A DNA stretch of 44,253 bases. It comes from Olsenella profusa. GTDB taxonomy: Bacteria > Actinomycetota > Coriobacteriia > Coriobacteriales > Atopobiaceae. The notes below the pieces were generated by a model, which saw nothing but the letters and a program-made list of their open reading frames with translations, was not told the origin of the DNA and did not search any database. Position numbers and translations under genes: made by a program. Numbering within the stretch: the stretch's first letter is position 1; every line of letters starts with the position of its first letter. The DNA is taken from positions 1-44,253 of the forward strand of contig NZ_JACSNQ010000016.1 in assembly GCF_016900315.1 (NCBI RefSeq), written 5' to 3'. Below, piece after piece: positions 16,854-26,983 of the stretch.

Positions 16854-17824
16854 CGCTCGTCACCATCCCTCGGGCCACGCGGGGCGCCTGCGCGCGCGTC
16901 CTTCTCGACGTCCTTCTTGCCAGTGCCCATGAGCTCGACGAAGTACTCCTCGATGTCGCGTTCCTGCTGGGAGAGCTCGCGGACCTCGACGCCAGCCGAG
17001 AAGCACGCCGAGCTGACCTCGTCGAGCGAGGCGCCCGTCACCACGAGTGCCCCGTCCGGCTCGGCGCGGAAGGTCGCTGCCGGCAGCGCCTGTTCGAGCA
17101 GGGCGAGCGCGCGCTCGGGGGAGGCGGTGCGCAGGCGCACGGAGCTGCCGCAGCGCTCGTGGAGCTCCTCGTCGGTGAACTCGGTGACGAGCCGCCCCGC
17201 GGAGATGACGCCAAAGCGGGTGGCCACGCGGTCGAGCTGGTCGAGCACGTGGGAGGAGATCATGATCGTGACGCCGTGCTCGTGGTTGAGGCGCGTGAGC
17301 GCGAGGCGCATGGCGCGGGTGGCCTCGGGGTCCAGGCCGTTGAACGGCTCGTCAAGGAGCAGCAGGTCGGGGCTGCCCACGAGCGCGAGGGCAAGGCCGA
17401 GGCGCTGGCGCATGCCGAGCGAGTAGGCCTTCACGCGGCGGCGGTCGAGCGGGTCGAGGCCCACGAGGGCGAGCAGGTCGTCGGCGACCGCGCCGGCGTG
17501 CGTCATGCCAAGGGCGAGCGCCTTGGTCACGAGGTTGTCGCGCGCGGAGAGGCTCGCGAGCAGCCCCGGGCTCTCGATGAGGGCACCGATGCGCGAGAAG
17601 CCCTGCGGGGTGGCCCCGCCGCCCGTCGGGTCGCCGAAGAGGGTGACCTCGCCGGCGGTGGGCCGTGCGAGCCCGGCGACCATCTTCATCGTTGTCGACT
17701 TGCCCGAGCCGTTCTTGCCGACGAAGCCGTAGATCTCGCCGGCGGCCACGGTCATGTTAAGGTTGTCCACGGCCAGCTTGCGCCGGTAGCGCTTGGTGAG
17801 GCCGTGCGTCTCTATGACGTTCAC
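16850..17824 (-). CDS. ABC transporter ATPase, BcrA/LanF type (324 aa)
   Basis: Cytoplasmic ATPase of the two-permease ABC-2 cassette. Walker A is GKNGSGKST near residue 35, the signature is the YSLGMRQRLGLA form typical of BcrA/LanF/NatA ATPases, Walker B is LLLLDEPFNGLD, and the H-loop is ISSHVL. A C-terminal regulatory region of about 110 residues follows, ending in a charged low-complexity tail (KKDVEKDARAG). The start chosen is GTG at 17824, five bases after AAAGGAG; the frame extends 14 codons further upstream without a ribosome-binding site. It is the first gene after a three-copy REP cluster that separates it from the response-regulator gene, and is followed by two permeases and a kinase with four-base overlaps. 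Bacitracin- or lantibiotic-type resistance is the likely role (inference). Confidence 0.93.
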   Translation of the reverse strand: MNVIETHGLTKRYRRKLAVDNLNMTVAAGEIYGFVGKNGSGKSTTMKMVAGLARPTAGEVTLFGDPTGGGATPQGFSRIGALIESPGLLASLSARDNLVTKALALGMTHAGAVADDLLALVGLDPLDRRRVKAYSLGMRQRLGLALALVGSPDLLLLDEPFNGLDPEATRAMRLALTRLNHEHGVTIMISSHVLDQLDRVATRFGVISAGRLVTEFTDEELHERCGSSVRLRTASPERALALLEQALPAATFRAEPDGALVVTGASLDEVSSACFSAGVEVRELSQQERDIEEYFVELMGTGKKDVEKDARAGAPRGPRDGDER

Positions 17825-17907
17825 GATCGCTCCTTTCCTGGGGGTGACTCCATCGTGGCGCGTCACCCTTCAGAAACCGTGAGCCAAGTCTTAAGAAAGT
17901 TTGAGGT

Positions 17908-18040
17908 TGAGACATTGGGGACAGGTTCGTTTGTCTCATTCGATGTGCCCGCAGTGCTGGCTTATGGGCAATGAGACAAACGAACCTGTCCCCCAGTGTC
18001 TCATCTGGGCAATGAGACAAACGAACCTGTCCCCAATGTC

Positions 18041-18043
<3 letters not shown>
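17908..18043. repeat. Three-copy REP cluster, TGAGACAAACGAACC type
   Basis: Three 31-32 bp imperfect palindromes at 17908-17938, 17972-18003 and 18013-18043, each running from TGAGAC to TCTCA and carrying GGGGACAGGTTCGTTTG or its complement. The first is inverted relative to the other two, as in bacterial BIMEs. The last one provides the stop codon of the response-regulator gene (TGA at 18041-18043 on the minus strand). The cluster fills the 215-bp gap to the ATPase gene. Confidence 0.88.
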
Positions 18044-18754
<711 letters not shown>

Positions 18755-18841
18755 CCTGCCCCCTCTGCTGTCCTCATGTGGCTCAGTGCTGCCGGCTCCG
18801 TGCTGCGGGCCATGCGTCGCCGCCGGCACGTCGCGGCCGTC

Positions 18842-18936
18842 TGCCGCGCCGCCCGCCGCAGGCGCGGCAAGCTGGCTTCATGGCCGGCACCTGCGCAGCG
18901 CCGCCTAGCGCCGCCCGCCGCAGGCGCGGCAAGCTG
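18842..18936. repeat. Two GC-rich direct repeats 62 bp apart
   Basis: A 29-bp sequence beginning GCGCCGCCCGCCGCAGG occurs at 18846-18874 and again, identical, at 18908-18936. The first copy can form a 9-bp hairpin (TGCCGCGCC with GGCGCGGCA). The offset of 62 bp equals the period of the 16-16-16 hairpin arrays, possibly by chance. They lie in the 546-bp gap (18755-19300) before the MacB-like operon, which holds only repeats as far as I can see. Confidence 0.7.
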
Positions 18937-19119
18937 ATTTGCAATTATGCGGTAAGTGTGACGCATTTTTTGGCTCTCACGAGTAGCGGCATCGCAAAGT
19001 CCCAGTTGAGACAATAAACTCTGGAATCAAAACGGGCCCTTGTCCCGAAAAGGCGTCACACTTATGAGCAAATTGCAAATTGAGAGGCCCCGATCTCACA
19101 CTTATGGCACTTTTGCAAG
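18937..19119. repeat. Long-spacer inverted repeat with a third partial copy
   Basis: The segment 18937-18963 (TTTGCAATTATG...TGTGACGC) reappears inverted at 19054-19080 (GCGTCACACTTATG...TTGCAAA), and a third partial copy, CTCACACTTATGGCAC with TTTTGCAAG, lies at 19094-19119. It is AT-richer than the surroundings. It could be a degraded repeat family or the remains of a small mobile element. Confidence 0.6.
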
Positions 19120-19157
19120 AGACAAGGCTGGGCGTCCACATCAAGTGATACGAAGGG

Positions 19158-19186
19158 TGATACGAAGGGACTGCCCCTTCGTATCA
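19158..19186. repeat. REP-like palindrome, TGATACGAAGGG type (copy 3)
   Basis: Nearly perfect palindrome TGATACGAAGGGAC / GCCCCTTCGTATCA. A partial extra left arm, TGATACGAAGGG, precedes it at 19146. It lies about 115 bp before the MacB-like operon start. Confidence 0.8.
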
Positions 19187-19300
19187 TCACGCAGTTTTGA
19201 ACCGATTTCGAGAATCGGGACTTTCCACGGCGCCCTTTGGGTACGCTATCCAAGTTAGACATATCGCCACACGTTGATAGAACCTGCACCCGGAGGACCC

Positions 19301-22300
19301 ATGCTCGAGCTCAACGGCATCTGCAAGCGCTACACCACCGCCTCCTTCACGCAGGTCGCGCTCGACCACGTCTCCGTGGCCTTCCGCGACAGCGAGTTCG
19401 TTGCGGTGCTGGGCCCGTCCGGCTCCGGCAAGACCACCATGCTCAACATCGTGGGCGGCCTCGACCACTTTGACGAGGGCGACCTCGTGATTGACGGCAT
19501 CTCCACCCGCGAGTACCGCGACCGGGACTGGGACGCCTACCGCAACAACCGCATCGGCTTCGTCTTCCAGAGCTACAACCTCATCCCGCACCAGACGATC
19601 CTCGCCAACGTGGAGCTCGCCCTCACGCTCTCGGGCGTGGGTCGCGCCGAGCGCCGCCGCCGCGCGCTGGAGGCCCTGGCGCGCGTGGGTCTTGCCGACC
19701 ACGTGAACAAGAAGCCGAGCCAGCTCTCCGGCGGCCAGATGCAGCGCGTGGCCATCGCCCGTGCCCTCATCAACGACCCCGAGATCCTCCTGGCCGACGA
19801 GCCCACCGGCGCCCTCGACTCGGAGACCTCCGTCCAGGTGATGGACCTACTCAAGGAGGTTGCGCAGGACCGCCTGGTGGTGATGGTCACCCACAACCCC
19901 GAGCTTGCGCGCCAGTACGCCACGCGCATCGTTGAGCTCCACGACGGCCACATCACCGCCGACTCCGACCCCTTCGACCCGGCGAGCGCCCCGCGCCGCG
20001 AGGCCAAGCCCGCCCGCCGCACGTCGATGAGCTTCCTCACCGCGCTCGGCCTCTCGTTCAACAACCTCATGACCAAGAAGGGCCGCACGATCATGACGGC
20101 CTTCGCCGGCTCGATCGGCATCATCGGCATCGCGGCCATCCTTGCTCTGGCCAACGGCGTCAACGGCTACATCGCGCGCGTGGAGGAGGACACGCTCTCC
20201 AGCTACCCGCTCTCCATCAGCAAGCAGAGCTACGACCTCTCCTCGATGCTCTCCGAGACCGGCGGCTCCTCTGACTCCGCCGACGCCTCGTCTGGCGAGA
20301 AGGACGGTGCCGCCTCCGACGTCGCCGCCTCCGACCCTGGCGCCACCACGATCCCCGAGTACACGATGCTCCAGGACATGTTCGCCTCGGTGGGCTCCAA
20401 CGACCTCTCCGGCCTCAAGAGCTACCTCGACTCCGGTGAGGCCGGCATCGAGGACGACGTCAATGCCATCAAGTACGACTACGGCCTCACCCCGCTCGTC
20501 TTCTCCGCGGACACCTCCAACGGCGCGGTCCGGCTGAGCCCCAACGCGCTCGCCACCACCATGACCGGCGGCGCCTCCGGCACCGTGACGGCCGGTATGA
20601 GCGGCGGCGGGATGTCCGTCTACAACGAGATGATCGACGACCAGGAGCTCCTCGACTCGCAGTACGACGTCGTGGCCGGCCGCTGGGCGAGCGCGCCGGA
20701 CGAGTGCGTGCTCGTGCTCACCCAGAGCGGCGGCATCAGCGACTACACCCTCTACGGCATCGGCGTGCTCGACCCCAGTGAGCTCGCGGAGATGGTCTCC
20801 TCCACGATGGGCGGCACCGCCGCCGAGACCGACATCTCTGACGCCGACGTCGACTTCACCTACGACGACGCCCTCTCCCTCTCCTTCAAGGTCGTGAGCC
20901 CCGCCGACACCTACCGCAGAAACGCCGAGACGGGCGGCTGGACCAGCATGGCCGACGACCCCGACTTCATGGCGCAGGCCGTCGAGAACGGCCTCGACCT
21001 GCACGTCGTGGGCGTGGTGCGCCCCAACGAGAGCACCGACGCCAAGGCGCTCTCGGCCGGCATTGCCTATACCCACGGCCTCACCGAGGAGCTCATGGAG
21101 CGCTCCACGAGCTCCGAGATCGTCCGGCAGCAGCTCGCCGACCCCGAGACCGACGTCTTCACTGGCGAGACCTTCGCCGACCTCCAGGAGCAGGCGCGCC
21201 AGGGCGTGAACCTCGAGGACCTCTTCACGGTCGACGAGGGAGCCCTGCGCTCCGCCTTCTCCTTCGACACGAGCGCGCTCGCCGCCGGGTTTGACCCGTC
21301 GGGCCTCGACCTCTCCGGCATCTCCGTGGACCTCTCGGGCGTGGCGAGCCAGGTCGACATCGACGCGCTCGTGGCCGGCGTGCCCGCGCCCGACTTCTCC
21401 GCCATCCTCGACGAGCAGCTTGCCGACCCGCCGCTCACCACCGACCAGCTCCAGCAGGTCGCGAACCTCGGCGGCCAGCTCACGCAGGACTTCGTGGTCT
21501 GGTGGGGCCAGAACGGCGGCGCGCTCGACCCCAACGACCCCGCCTTCGTCCAGAAGCTCGTGGACAACCTGGAGACCTACCTCGCCACCGACGACGCACA
21601 GGCCCTGCTCGCCCAGATCGATGCCGTAGCGGGCCAGCCCGTGCGCGACCGCGTGGAGGCCATCGTGCGCGACTACGTCTCGGGCAGCCTCGCCCCCTAC
21701 CTGCAGAGCTTCCTGCAGTCCATGTCCTCCCAGATCGGCAGCGCCATCTCCGCGCAGCTCCAGTCCGCGATATCCTCGGTCCTCTCGCAGTACGCCGGCC
21801 AGGTGGCCGCGAGCCTCCAGAACCTGCAGACCGCCTTCCACGTGGACGCAGACGCCCTCGCCTCGGCCGTGCACTTCAACATGGACGCCGAGGACCTCGC
21901 CTCCCTCATGGAGAGCTACGCCAACGCAAGCCAGCTCACCTACGAGAACAACCTCACCACGCTCGGCTACGCCACCGAGGACGACCCGGCCGCCGTCCAG
22001 ATCTACCCGCGCGACTTCGAGGCCAAGGAGCGCGTGCTCGACGCCATCGACCGCTACAACGACGAGCAGCGCGCCGCCGGCAACGACGAGGGCGTCATCA
22101 CCTACACCGACTACATGGGCGTCATCATGGGCAGCGTGACCGACATCGTGAACATGATCTCGCTCGTGCTGGTGGCCTTCGTGAGCATCTCGCTCGTGGT
22201 GAGCTCCATCATGATCGGCATCATCACCTACATCAGCGTGCTCGAGCGCAAGAAGGAGATCGGCATCCTGCGCGCCATCGGCGCCTCCAAGAGAAACGTC

Positions 22301-22558
22301 GCCAATGTCTTCAACGCCGAGACCTTCATCGAGGGCCTCATCTCCGGCCTCTTCGCCATCGCCGTGGTGCTGGCGGTCTCGGTCCCCGTGAACTCCTGGG
22401 TCCTGCGCGAGTTCGCCGTCGAGAACATCATGAGCCTGCCGTGGGACTCCGCGGCCGTCCTCGTGGTCATCTCCGTGGCGCTCACCGTGATCGCGGGCCT
22501 GCTGCCCGCGCGCAAGGCCTCGCACGAGGACCCGGTCGAGGCCCTGAGAAGCGAATGA
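19301..22558 (+). CDS. MacB-like ABC transporter, fused ATPase and FtsX permease (1085 aa)
   Basis: ATP-driven transporter subunit with its ATPase fused in front of the membrane domain. Residues 1-235 form a complete ABC ATPase: Walker [10 protein letters not shown] (38-46), Q-loop FQSYN near 90, signature LSGGQMQR (142-149), Walker B ILLADE (162-167) with DEPTGALD, H-loop THNP. A membrane helix at about 268-288 leads to a long extracytoplasmic region of about 650 residues. The C-terminal FtsX domain (about 945-1085) has the motif [16 protein letters not shown] and ends in PVEALRSE. The start is ATG 19301 with GGAGG five bases before it; an upstream in-frame TTG at 19274 lacks a site. The next gene begins one base after its stop. 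The substrate is unknown; related Gram-positive pairs are annotated as macrolide or peptide exporters. Confidence 0.92.
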   Translation: MLELNGICKRYTTASFTQVALDHVSVAFRDSEFVAVLGPSGSGKTTMLNIVGGLDHFDEGDLVIDGISTREYRDRDWDAYRNNRIGFVFQSYNLIPHQTILANVELALTLSGVGRAERRRRALEALARVGLADHVNKKPSQLSGGQMQRVAIARALINDPEILLADEPTGALDSETSVQVMDLLKEVAQDRLVVMVTHNPELARQYATRIVELHDGHITADSDPFDPASAPRREAKPARRTSMSFLTALGLSFNNLMTKKGRTIMTAFAGSIGIIGIAAILALANGVNGYIARVEEDTLSSYPLSISKQSYDLSSMLSETGGSSDSADASSGEKDGAASDVAASDPGATTIPEYTMLQDMFASVGSNDLSGLKSYLDSGEAGIEDDVNAIKYDYGLTPLVFSADTSNGAVRLSPNALATTMTGGASGTVTAGMSGGGMSVYNEMIDDQELLDSQYDVVAGRWASAPDECVLVLTQSGGISDYTLYGIGVLDPSELAEMVSSTMGGTAAETDISDADVDFTYDDALSLSFKVVSPADTYRRNAETGGWTSMADDPDFMAQAVENGLDLHVVGVVRPNESTDAKALSAGIAYTHGLTEELMERSTSSEIVRQQLADPETDVFTGETFADLQEQARQGVNLEDLFTVDEGALRSAFSFDTSALAAGFDPSGLDLSGISVDLSGVASQVDIDALVAGVPAPDFSAILDEQLADPPLTTDQLQQVANLGGQLTQDFVVWWGQNGGALDPNDPAFVQKLVDNLETYLATDDAQALLAQIDAVAGQPVRDRVEAIVRDYVSGSLAPYLQSFLQSMSSQIGSAISAQLQSAISSVLSQYAGQVAASLQNLQTAFHVDADALASAVHFNMDAEDLASLMESYANASQLTYENNLTTLGYATEDDPAAVQIYPRDFEAKERVLDAIDRYNDEQRAAGNDEGVITYTDYMGVIMGSVTDIVNMISLVLVAFVSISLVVSSIMIGIITYISVLERKKEIGILRAIGASKRNVANVFNAETFIEGLISGLFAIAVVLAVSVPVNSWVLREFAVENIMSLPWDSAAVLVVISVALTVIAGLLPARKASHEDPVEALRSE

Positions 22559-22559
22559 C

Positions 22560-25500
22560 GTGAGGGCCTTCTCCCGGGGCATAGTCCGCGACGTCACCGG
22601 CTCGCTCGGACGCTTCCTCGCGATCCTCGGGATCTGCGCCCTCGGCTGCGGCTTCTTCGCCGGCCTGCGCATGGCCGGTCCCGACATGCGCGCCGCGGCC
22701 GACGCCTACTACGACCAGACCCGCCTCTGGGACCTGCGCGTGCTCTCGACGCAGGGCCTGGCAGACGCCGACCTCGACCGGCTCTCCCAGGTGGAGGGCG
22801 TCTCGGCCGTGGCCGGCTCGACCTTGGTCGACGTGATGGCCCGCTTTGGCTCGGAGCAAGTGGCGACCCGCGTGGCCACCCTGCCACCCGAGTACCTGCT
22901 CCCCGGCGACAAGAACGGCGAGAACGATGGCGAGAAGAACCCGGCCACCGACGCGTCCGCCCCCACCGACGAGCCCTCCCTCAACCGGTTGATCCTGCGT
23001 TCCGGCACCTGGCCCTCCGCGGCGGGGGAGTGCGTGGCCTCCGCCGACAACCCGGCCCTGCCCGTGGAGCCCGGCGACGTCATCGAGGTCCTCTACGAGG
23101 CCGGTGGCGGCGACGTGCTCGCCGCCACCGAGCTCACCGTCACGGGGACCGTGAGCTCGTCTGCCTACCCCTACACGGTGAGCTTCGGCTCCACTACGCT
23201 CGGCTCCGGCATGATCGACCAGTACCTCTTCGTCCCGGCGGACACCTTTGCGCAGGGCACCCCTTACACCGAGGCCTACCTGCGCGTGGACGGCGCGGAC
23301 GCCTACCGGAGCGGCGGGGAGCAGTACCAGCAGGCCGTCGGCACGGTCGACTCCGCCCTCGAGTCCGCGTCCGGCGCGCTCGCCGGGGCGCGCACGGAGG
23401 ACCTGCGCGCCGACGCCCAGGCCCAGGTGGACGAGTCCGCCGCCGAGCTCGCAGACCAGCGCGCCTCCGCGGCCTCCGAGCTCTCCGCCTCCCGCACCGA
23501 GCTTGACGCCGCCGCGGACCAGATCGCGGACGGCACCTCCCAGCTCCAGTCTGGCGAGAAGGACCTCGAGGCCGCCCGCGCCGAGCTCGCCGCCCGCCGT
23601 GAGGAGGCCGCCTCTGGGCTCGCCTCCGCCCAGGCAGGGCTCGACGACGCCCAGGCCCAGATAGACTCCCAGTCCGCCGCGCTCGACGCCCAGGCCGAGC
23701 AGGTCGAGTCAGCGCGCGCCTCCCTCGAGTCCGGCCTCCCGGCCCTTCTCGCCACGCTCGCCGACCAGGGCGTGACGGCCACCAACCTCCCCTCGGCGCG
23801 CACCGGTGTGGAGGAGGCCTCAGCACAGGTCGCCGACGCTCGCGCCGCCCTCGCGCCGGTGCTGGAGCAGCTCGGCGCGCTCGAGGCCGCGGGCGCCCTC
23901 ACGCCCGAGCAGCAGACCCAGCTCGAGCAGGCCCGCGCCCAGGACGCCCAGCTCGCCGCACAGGCCGAGGCCCTGGGCGCGGCGCTCGCGCAGGTCTCCC
24001 GGCTCGAGCAGGCGCAGGCCGCCGTGGCCGCCTACGACGACGGGCGCGCCCAGCTCGCCTCCGCGCAGGCGGAGGTGGACTCCGGGCGGCAGGGGCTTCT
24101 CGCCAGCCAGCAGGAGGCGGACGCTCAGCTCGCCGACGCCCAGGCCCAGATAGACGCCTCGGCTGCCCAGCTCGAGCAGGCCCGCGCCGAGCTCGCCTCC
24201 GCGCAGGACGCCTACGACGAGGGAGAGGCCGCCTGGGAGGCCTCGCGCGCCGAGGCGGACGCCCAGCTCGCCGAGGCCCAGGCGGCGCTCGACGACGCCC
24301 AGGCCCAGGTCGACGCCATCGAGCCCGGCCAGCTCTACGTCCTCGACCGAACGCAGAGCGAGGGCATCGCCACCTACCAGGCCGACTCCGAGCGCATGGA
24401 CACCATCGCGACGGTCTTCCCGTTCATGTTCTTCCTCGTGGCCGCGCTCGTCTCGCTCACCACGATGACGCGCATGGTGGAGGACGAGCGCGTGCAGATC
24501 GGCACGTACAAGGCGCTCGGCTACAGCACCGCGCGCATCGCCGGCAAGTACCTCGCCTACGCCGGTGCCGCCGCGCTCACGGGGGCCGTGCTCGGCGTGG
24601 CCGTGCTCACGCAGGTGCTGCCGTTCATTGTGTCCTCGGCCTACGGCATCATCTACGCGGTTCCGCAGCAGGGCTTCCCGCTGCCCATCGACCCGATGGT
24701 GGCGCTCACCTCCGGCGGCCTGGGCGTGGCCGTGACGCTGCTCGCCACCTGGGCCGCCGTGGTCTCCTCCCTGCGCGAGACCCCGGCCGCCCTCATGCAG
24801 CCCCGCGCCCCGCGTGCCGGTCGTCGCATCCTGCTGGAGCGCGTCCGCCCGCTCTGGCGCCGCCTCTCCTTCTCCTGGAAGGTCACCTGCCGAAACCTCT
24901 TCCGCTACAAGAAGCGCCTGCTCATGACCGTGGTGGGCATCTCGGGCTGCACCGCGCTGCTGCTGGTGGGCCTGGGCCTGCACGACGCCATCTGGGATAT
25001 CATCGACAACCAGTTCGGGCCCATCGCCCACTACGACACCACGGTGAGCCTGGATGAGACGGCCACCGCCGCGGATGCCGACGCGGTGGACGCCCTGATC
25101 GGGTCGACGGACGGCTCCCGCGTGCTTGCGCGCGCCCAGCTCGTGAACGTGCAGGCGGGCTCCAACGCTGCGGACGGGACGATCTCGGTGCAGGTGGTGG
25201 TGCCTGAGGACCCGGGCAGCTTCGACGACGCGGTGAGCCTGCGCGAGCGCGTGTCCCAGAGGCCGCTCTCCCTCGTTGCCGACGGCAGCGGCATCATCCT
25301 GGGCGAGAAGACCGCCACCAAGCTCGGCGTTGCCGCGGGCGACACCGTGACCGTCTTTGGCCAGGACGCCGTGGGTACCGCGACGGGCACCGGGTGCACG
25401 CTCACCGTCTCTGGAATCGCCGAGAACTACGTGGGCTCGGTGGCCTACCTCGCGCCTGCGGCGTGGGAGACGCTCCGCGCCGGGGGCGTGGTGGACGCAG

Positions 25501-26054
25501 AGGAGCCGTCCTTCTCGACCATCTACGCCACCACGAGCCCGGACGCCGCCACGCGTAACGCGCTGACCGACGAGCTACAGGGCACCGGGCACGTCTCGAC
25601 CGTCGCCTTCACCGACGAGACGGTGGCCATGTACCGGGAGATGCTCTCCGCGGTTGACCTCATCGTGGTGGTGCTCATCGTGTCCGCGGCGGCGCTTGCG
25701 TTCATCGTGCTCTACAACCTCACCAACATCAACATCGGCGAGCGCGTGCGCGAGATCGCCACGCTCAAGGTGCTTGGCTTCAAGCGCGGCGAGGTGGGCG
25801 CCTACATCTTCCGGGAGATCGCGCTGCTGGCGCTTCTGGGGGACGCGCTCGGCATGGTGCTCGGCACCTGGCTCGAGGGCTTCGTCATCGTGACGGCGGA
25901 GGTTGACGTGGTGATGTTCGGCCGCGTCATCCACCCGCTGAGCTATCTTGGCGCCTTTGCGCTCACGCTGGTCTTCTCGGCGCTCGTGATGCTGGCCATG
26001 CGCCGCCGGCTCGACGCCATCGACATGGTAGAGAGCCTGAAGTCGGTGGACTAG
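22560..26054 (+). CDS. FtsX-type ABC permease with long coiled coil (1164 aa)
   Basis: Membrane partner of the preceding ATPase-permease fusion. There is one N-terminal helix at about residues 18-38, then an extracytoplasmic domain that contains a long Ala/Gln/Glu-rich coiled coil at about 265-590. Next come an FtsX domain from about 613 (motif MVEDERVQIGTYKALGYS), a second helix near 790-805, another extracytoplasmic domain and a final FtsX domain from about 1024 (motif IGERVREIATLKVLGF). The start is GTG 22560, one base after the upstream stop, so translation is coupled. The extracellular coiled coil could reach into the cell wall or gate a hydrolase, as FtsX-PcsB-type systems do, but that is inference. 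A linker at about residues 119-127 carries GEKN, encoded by a GGCGAGAAGAAC copy (22929-22940), and SGEKD near 332 carries a one-base variant (23553). Confidence 0.92.
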   Translation: MRAFSRGIVRDVTGSLGRFLAILGICALGCGFFAGLRMAGPDMRAAADAYYDQTRLWDLRVLSTQGLADADLDRLSQVEGVSAVAGSTLVDVMARFGSEQVATRVATLPPEYLLPGDKNGENDGEKNPATDASAPTDEPSLNRLILRSGTWPSAAGECVASADNPALPVEPGDVIEVLYEAGGGDVLAATELTVTGTVSSSAYPYTVSFGSTTLGSGMIDQYLFVPADTFAQGTPYTEAYLRVDGADAYRSGGEQYQQAVGTVDSALESASGALAGARTEDLRADAQAQVDESAAELADQRASAASELSASRTELDAAADQIADGTSQLQSGEKDLEAARAELAARREEAASGLASAQAGLDDAQAQIDSQSAALDAQAEQVESARASLESGLPALLATLADQGVTATNLPSARTGVEEASAQVADARAALAPVLEQLGALEAAGALTPEQQTQLEQARAQDAQLAAQAEALGAALAQVSRLEQAQAAVAAYDDGRAQLASAQAEVDSGRQGLLASQQEADAQLADAQAQIDASAAQLEQARAELASAQDAYDEGEAAWEASRAEADAQLAEAQAALDDAQAQVDAIEPGQLYVLDRTQSEGIATYQADSERMDTIATVFPFMFFLVAALVSLTTMTRMVEDERVQIGTYKALGYSTARIAGKYLAYAGAAALTGAVLGVAVLTQVLPFIVSSAYGIIYAVPQQGFPLPIDPMVALTSGGLGVAVTLLATWAAVVSSLRETPAALMQPRAPRAGRRILLERVRPLWRRLSFSWKVTCRNLFRYKKRLLMTVVGISGCTALLLVGLGLHDAIWDIIDNQFGPIAHYDTTVSLDETATAADADAVDALIGSTDGSRVLARAQLVNVQAGSNAADGTISVQVVVPEDPGSFDDAVSLRERVSQRPLSLVADGSGIILGEKTATKLGVAAGDTVTVFGQDAVGTATGTGCTLTVSGIAENYVGSVAYLAPAAWETLRAGGVVDAEEPSFSTIYATTSPDAATRNALTDELQGTGHVSTVAFTDETVAMYREMLSAVDLIVVVLIVSAAALAFIVLYNLTNINIGERVREIATLKVLGFKRGEVGAYIFREIALLALLGDALGMVLGTWLEGFVIVTAEVDVVMFGRVIHPLSYLGAFALTLVFSALVMLAMRRRLDAIDMVESLKSVD

Positions 26055-26173
26055 CCGTTGCGTGGGGAACGCCCTCGCCGGCCTAGCTCGAGAAGGAGCT
26101 GAGCCATATATATACCCCTCTCTAATTCTCTGATGATTGCTCCAAATGTTGAGCCATCGGAGAAGGGGGCAAC

Positions 26174-26574
26174 ATGACCAACTACGGCTATGCACGAGTC
26201 TCGACGCGCGATCAGAACGTCAACCGCCAGTTAGACGCCCTGCTGCTGTTTCCCATCCAGCGAAAGCACATCTATGTTGACCACTTCACCGGCGCGAGCT
26301 TCGAGAGGCCGACCTGGTGCTGCAGGTGCTTTCGTATGTCGCCCAGATCGAGCGCGAGAACATCCATCGCAGGCAGGCGGAGGGAATCGCGGCGGCCAAG
26401 GCGCGTGGAAAGCGCTTCGGGAGGCCAAAGAAGGAGCGTCCCCATCACTATAGGGAGGTCGTGCAGAGGTACGTGAGCGGGGAGCTCTCCAAGAACAAGC
26501 CGGCGACATGCCTGGGAGTTGCGCGGGGGACATTTGACCGCTGGATGCAAGAGGACGGTCTGGGGAAACCATGA
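26174..26574 (+). pseudogene. Serine recombinase (resolvase) pseudogene with internal deletion
   Basis: Remains of a Tn3-type resolvase/invertase. The first 46 codons from ATG 26174 encode a good N-terminus (YGYARVSTRDQNVNRQLDAL, with the catalytic Ser in ARVS) ending at GASFERP. Near 26305 the sequence jumps, in another frame, to DLVLQVLSYVAQIERENI, followed by the intact C-terminal part with RRQAEGIAAAKARGKRFGRP and a helix-turn-helix, ending at 26574. About 60-65 residues are missing, including the conserved segment around LDRLGRN, and the frame is broken, so it should be inactive. GAAGGGGG precedes the start. The 119-bp gap upstream is AT-richer (TATATATA at about 26107) than the rest of the window, consistent with imported DNA. 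Confidence 0.88.
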
Positions 26575-26762
26575 CGTATCAGTTGTGACGCTGATGTGCA
26601 AAATGGTTGGTTAACAAAAGATAACTTGTATTCACCAACGGCCGAAATGTGAAGCAAAGCGTAAGAAAGCTGTCAAAAAAGTAGACATTTCAGGAAGGGA
26701 GTGATAGGGTCAGAATACGTCATGGAACGTCTTCTTACGTGTGGTTCTGAACAGGAGCTCCT

Positions 26763-26866
26763 CGTCAGAAGGCAAAGTGGCGGCCTCCGGGAACCTCCCC
26801 GAAAGCCACCATGCGCAGCCAGGCAAAAGGGTCTGCTTTTTTGGCAGCCGGGAAGGAGAGGTGACG
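26763..26866 (+). ncRNA. Structured leader, possible c-di-GMP (GEMM-I-like) riboswitch
   Basis: Within the 409-bp leader of the adhesin gene the following appear in order: CGTCA, GGCAAA, a hairpin closed by GTGGC/GCCAC and ending in GAAA, GCGCAGCC, GGGTCT, GGCAGCCGGG, and TGACG, which pairs with the first element. This order resembles the GEMM-I aptamer (GGCAAA, GAAA, ACGCAAAGCC, GGGTCT, AGCCGGG), but the P2 hairpin lacks a clean GNRA tetraloop and there is an insertion before GGGTCT. The resemblance is seen by eye only. Confidence 0.35.
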
Positions 26867-26881
26867 TAGAAGGGGACGGCT

Positions 26882-26947
26882 CGACGTGTGGATTGCCTCA
26901 CGGCAGGGCACACGTCGGGCCGTCGGTCGTATCGAACGACGGCCCGA
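26882..26947 (+). promoter_or_regulatory. Overlapping hairpins in the adhesin leader
   Basis: CGACGTGTG (26882-26890) pairs with CACACGTCG (26909-26917), and TCGGGCCGTCG (26915-26925) pairs with CGACGGCCCGA (26937-26947). The two stems share 26915-26917 and so partly exclude each other. No T-run follows, so this is not an intrinsic terminator; it may be the switching part of the leader (inference). Confidence 0.5.
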
Positions 26948-26983
26948 GTTGGCTGCGCAGTCAAAGAGAAAGGAAAGTTGGGA

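Noticed and set aside
19847..22687. A 946-codon open frame antisense to the MacB-like gene
   Set aside because: High-GC shadow frame with His/Gly/Val/Glu-rich low-complexity sequence; the sense frame has full ABC motifs.
26640..26760. A promoter for the adhesin gene
   Set aside because: The stretch is AT-richer and should hold one, but no -35/-10 pair with proper spacing could be chosen with confidence.
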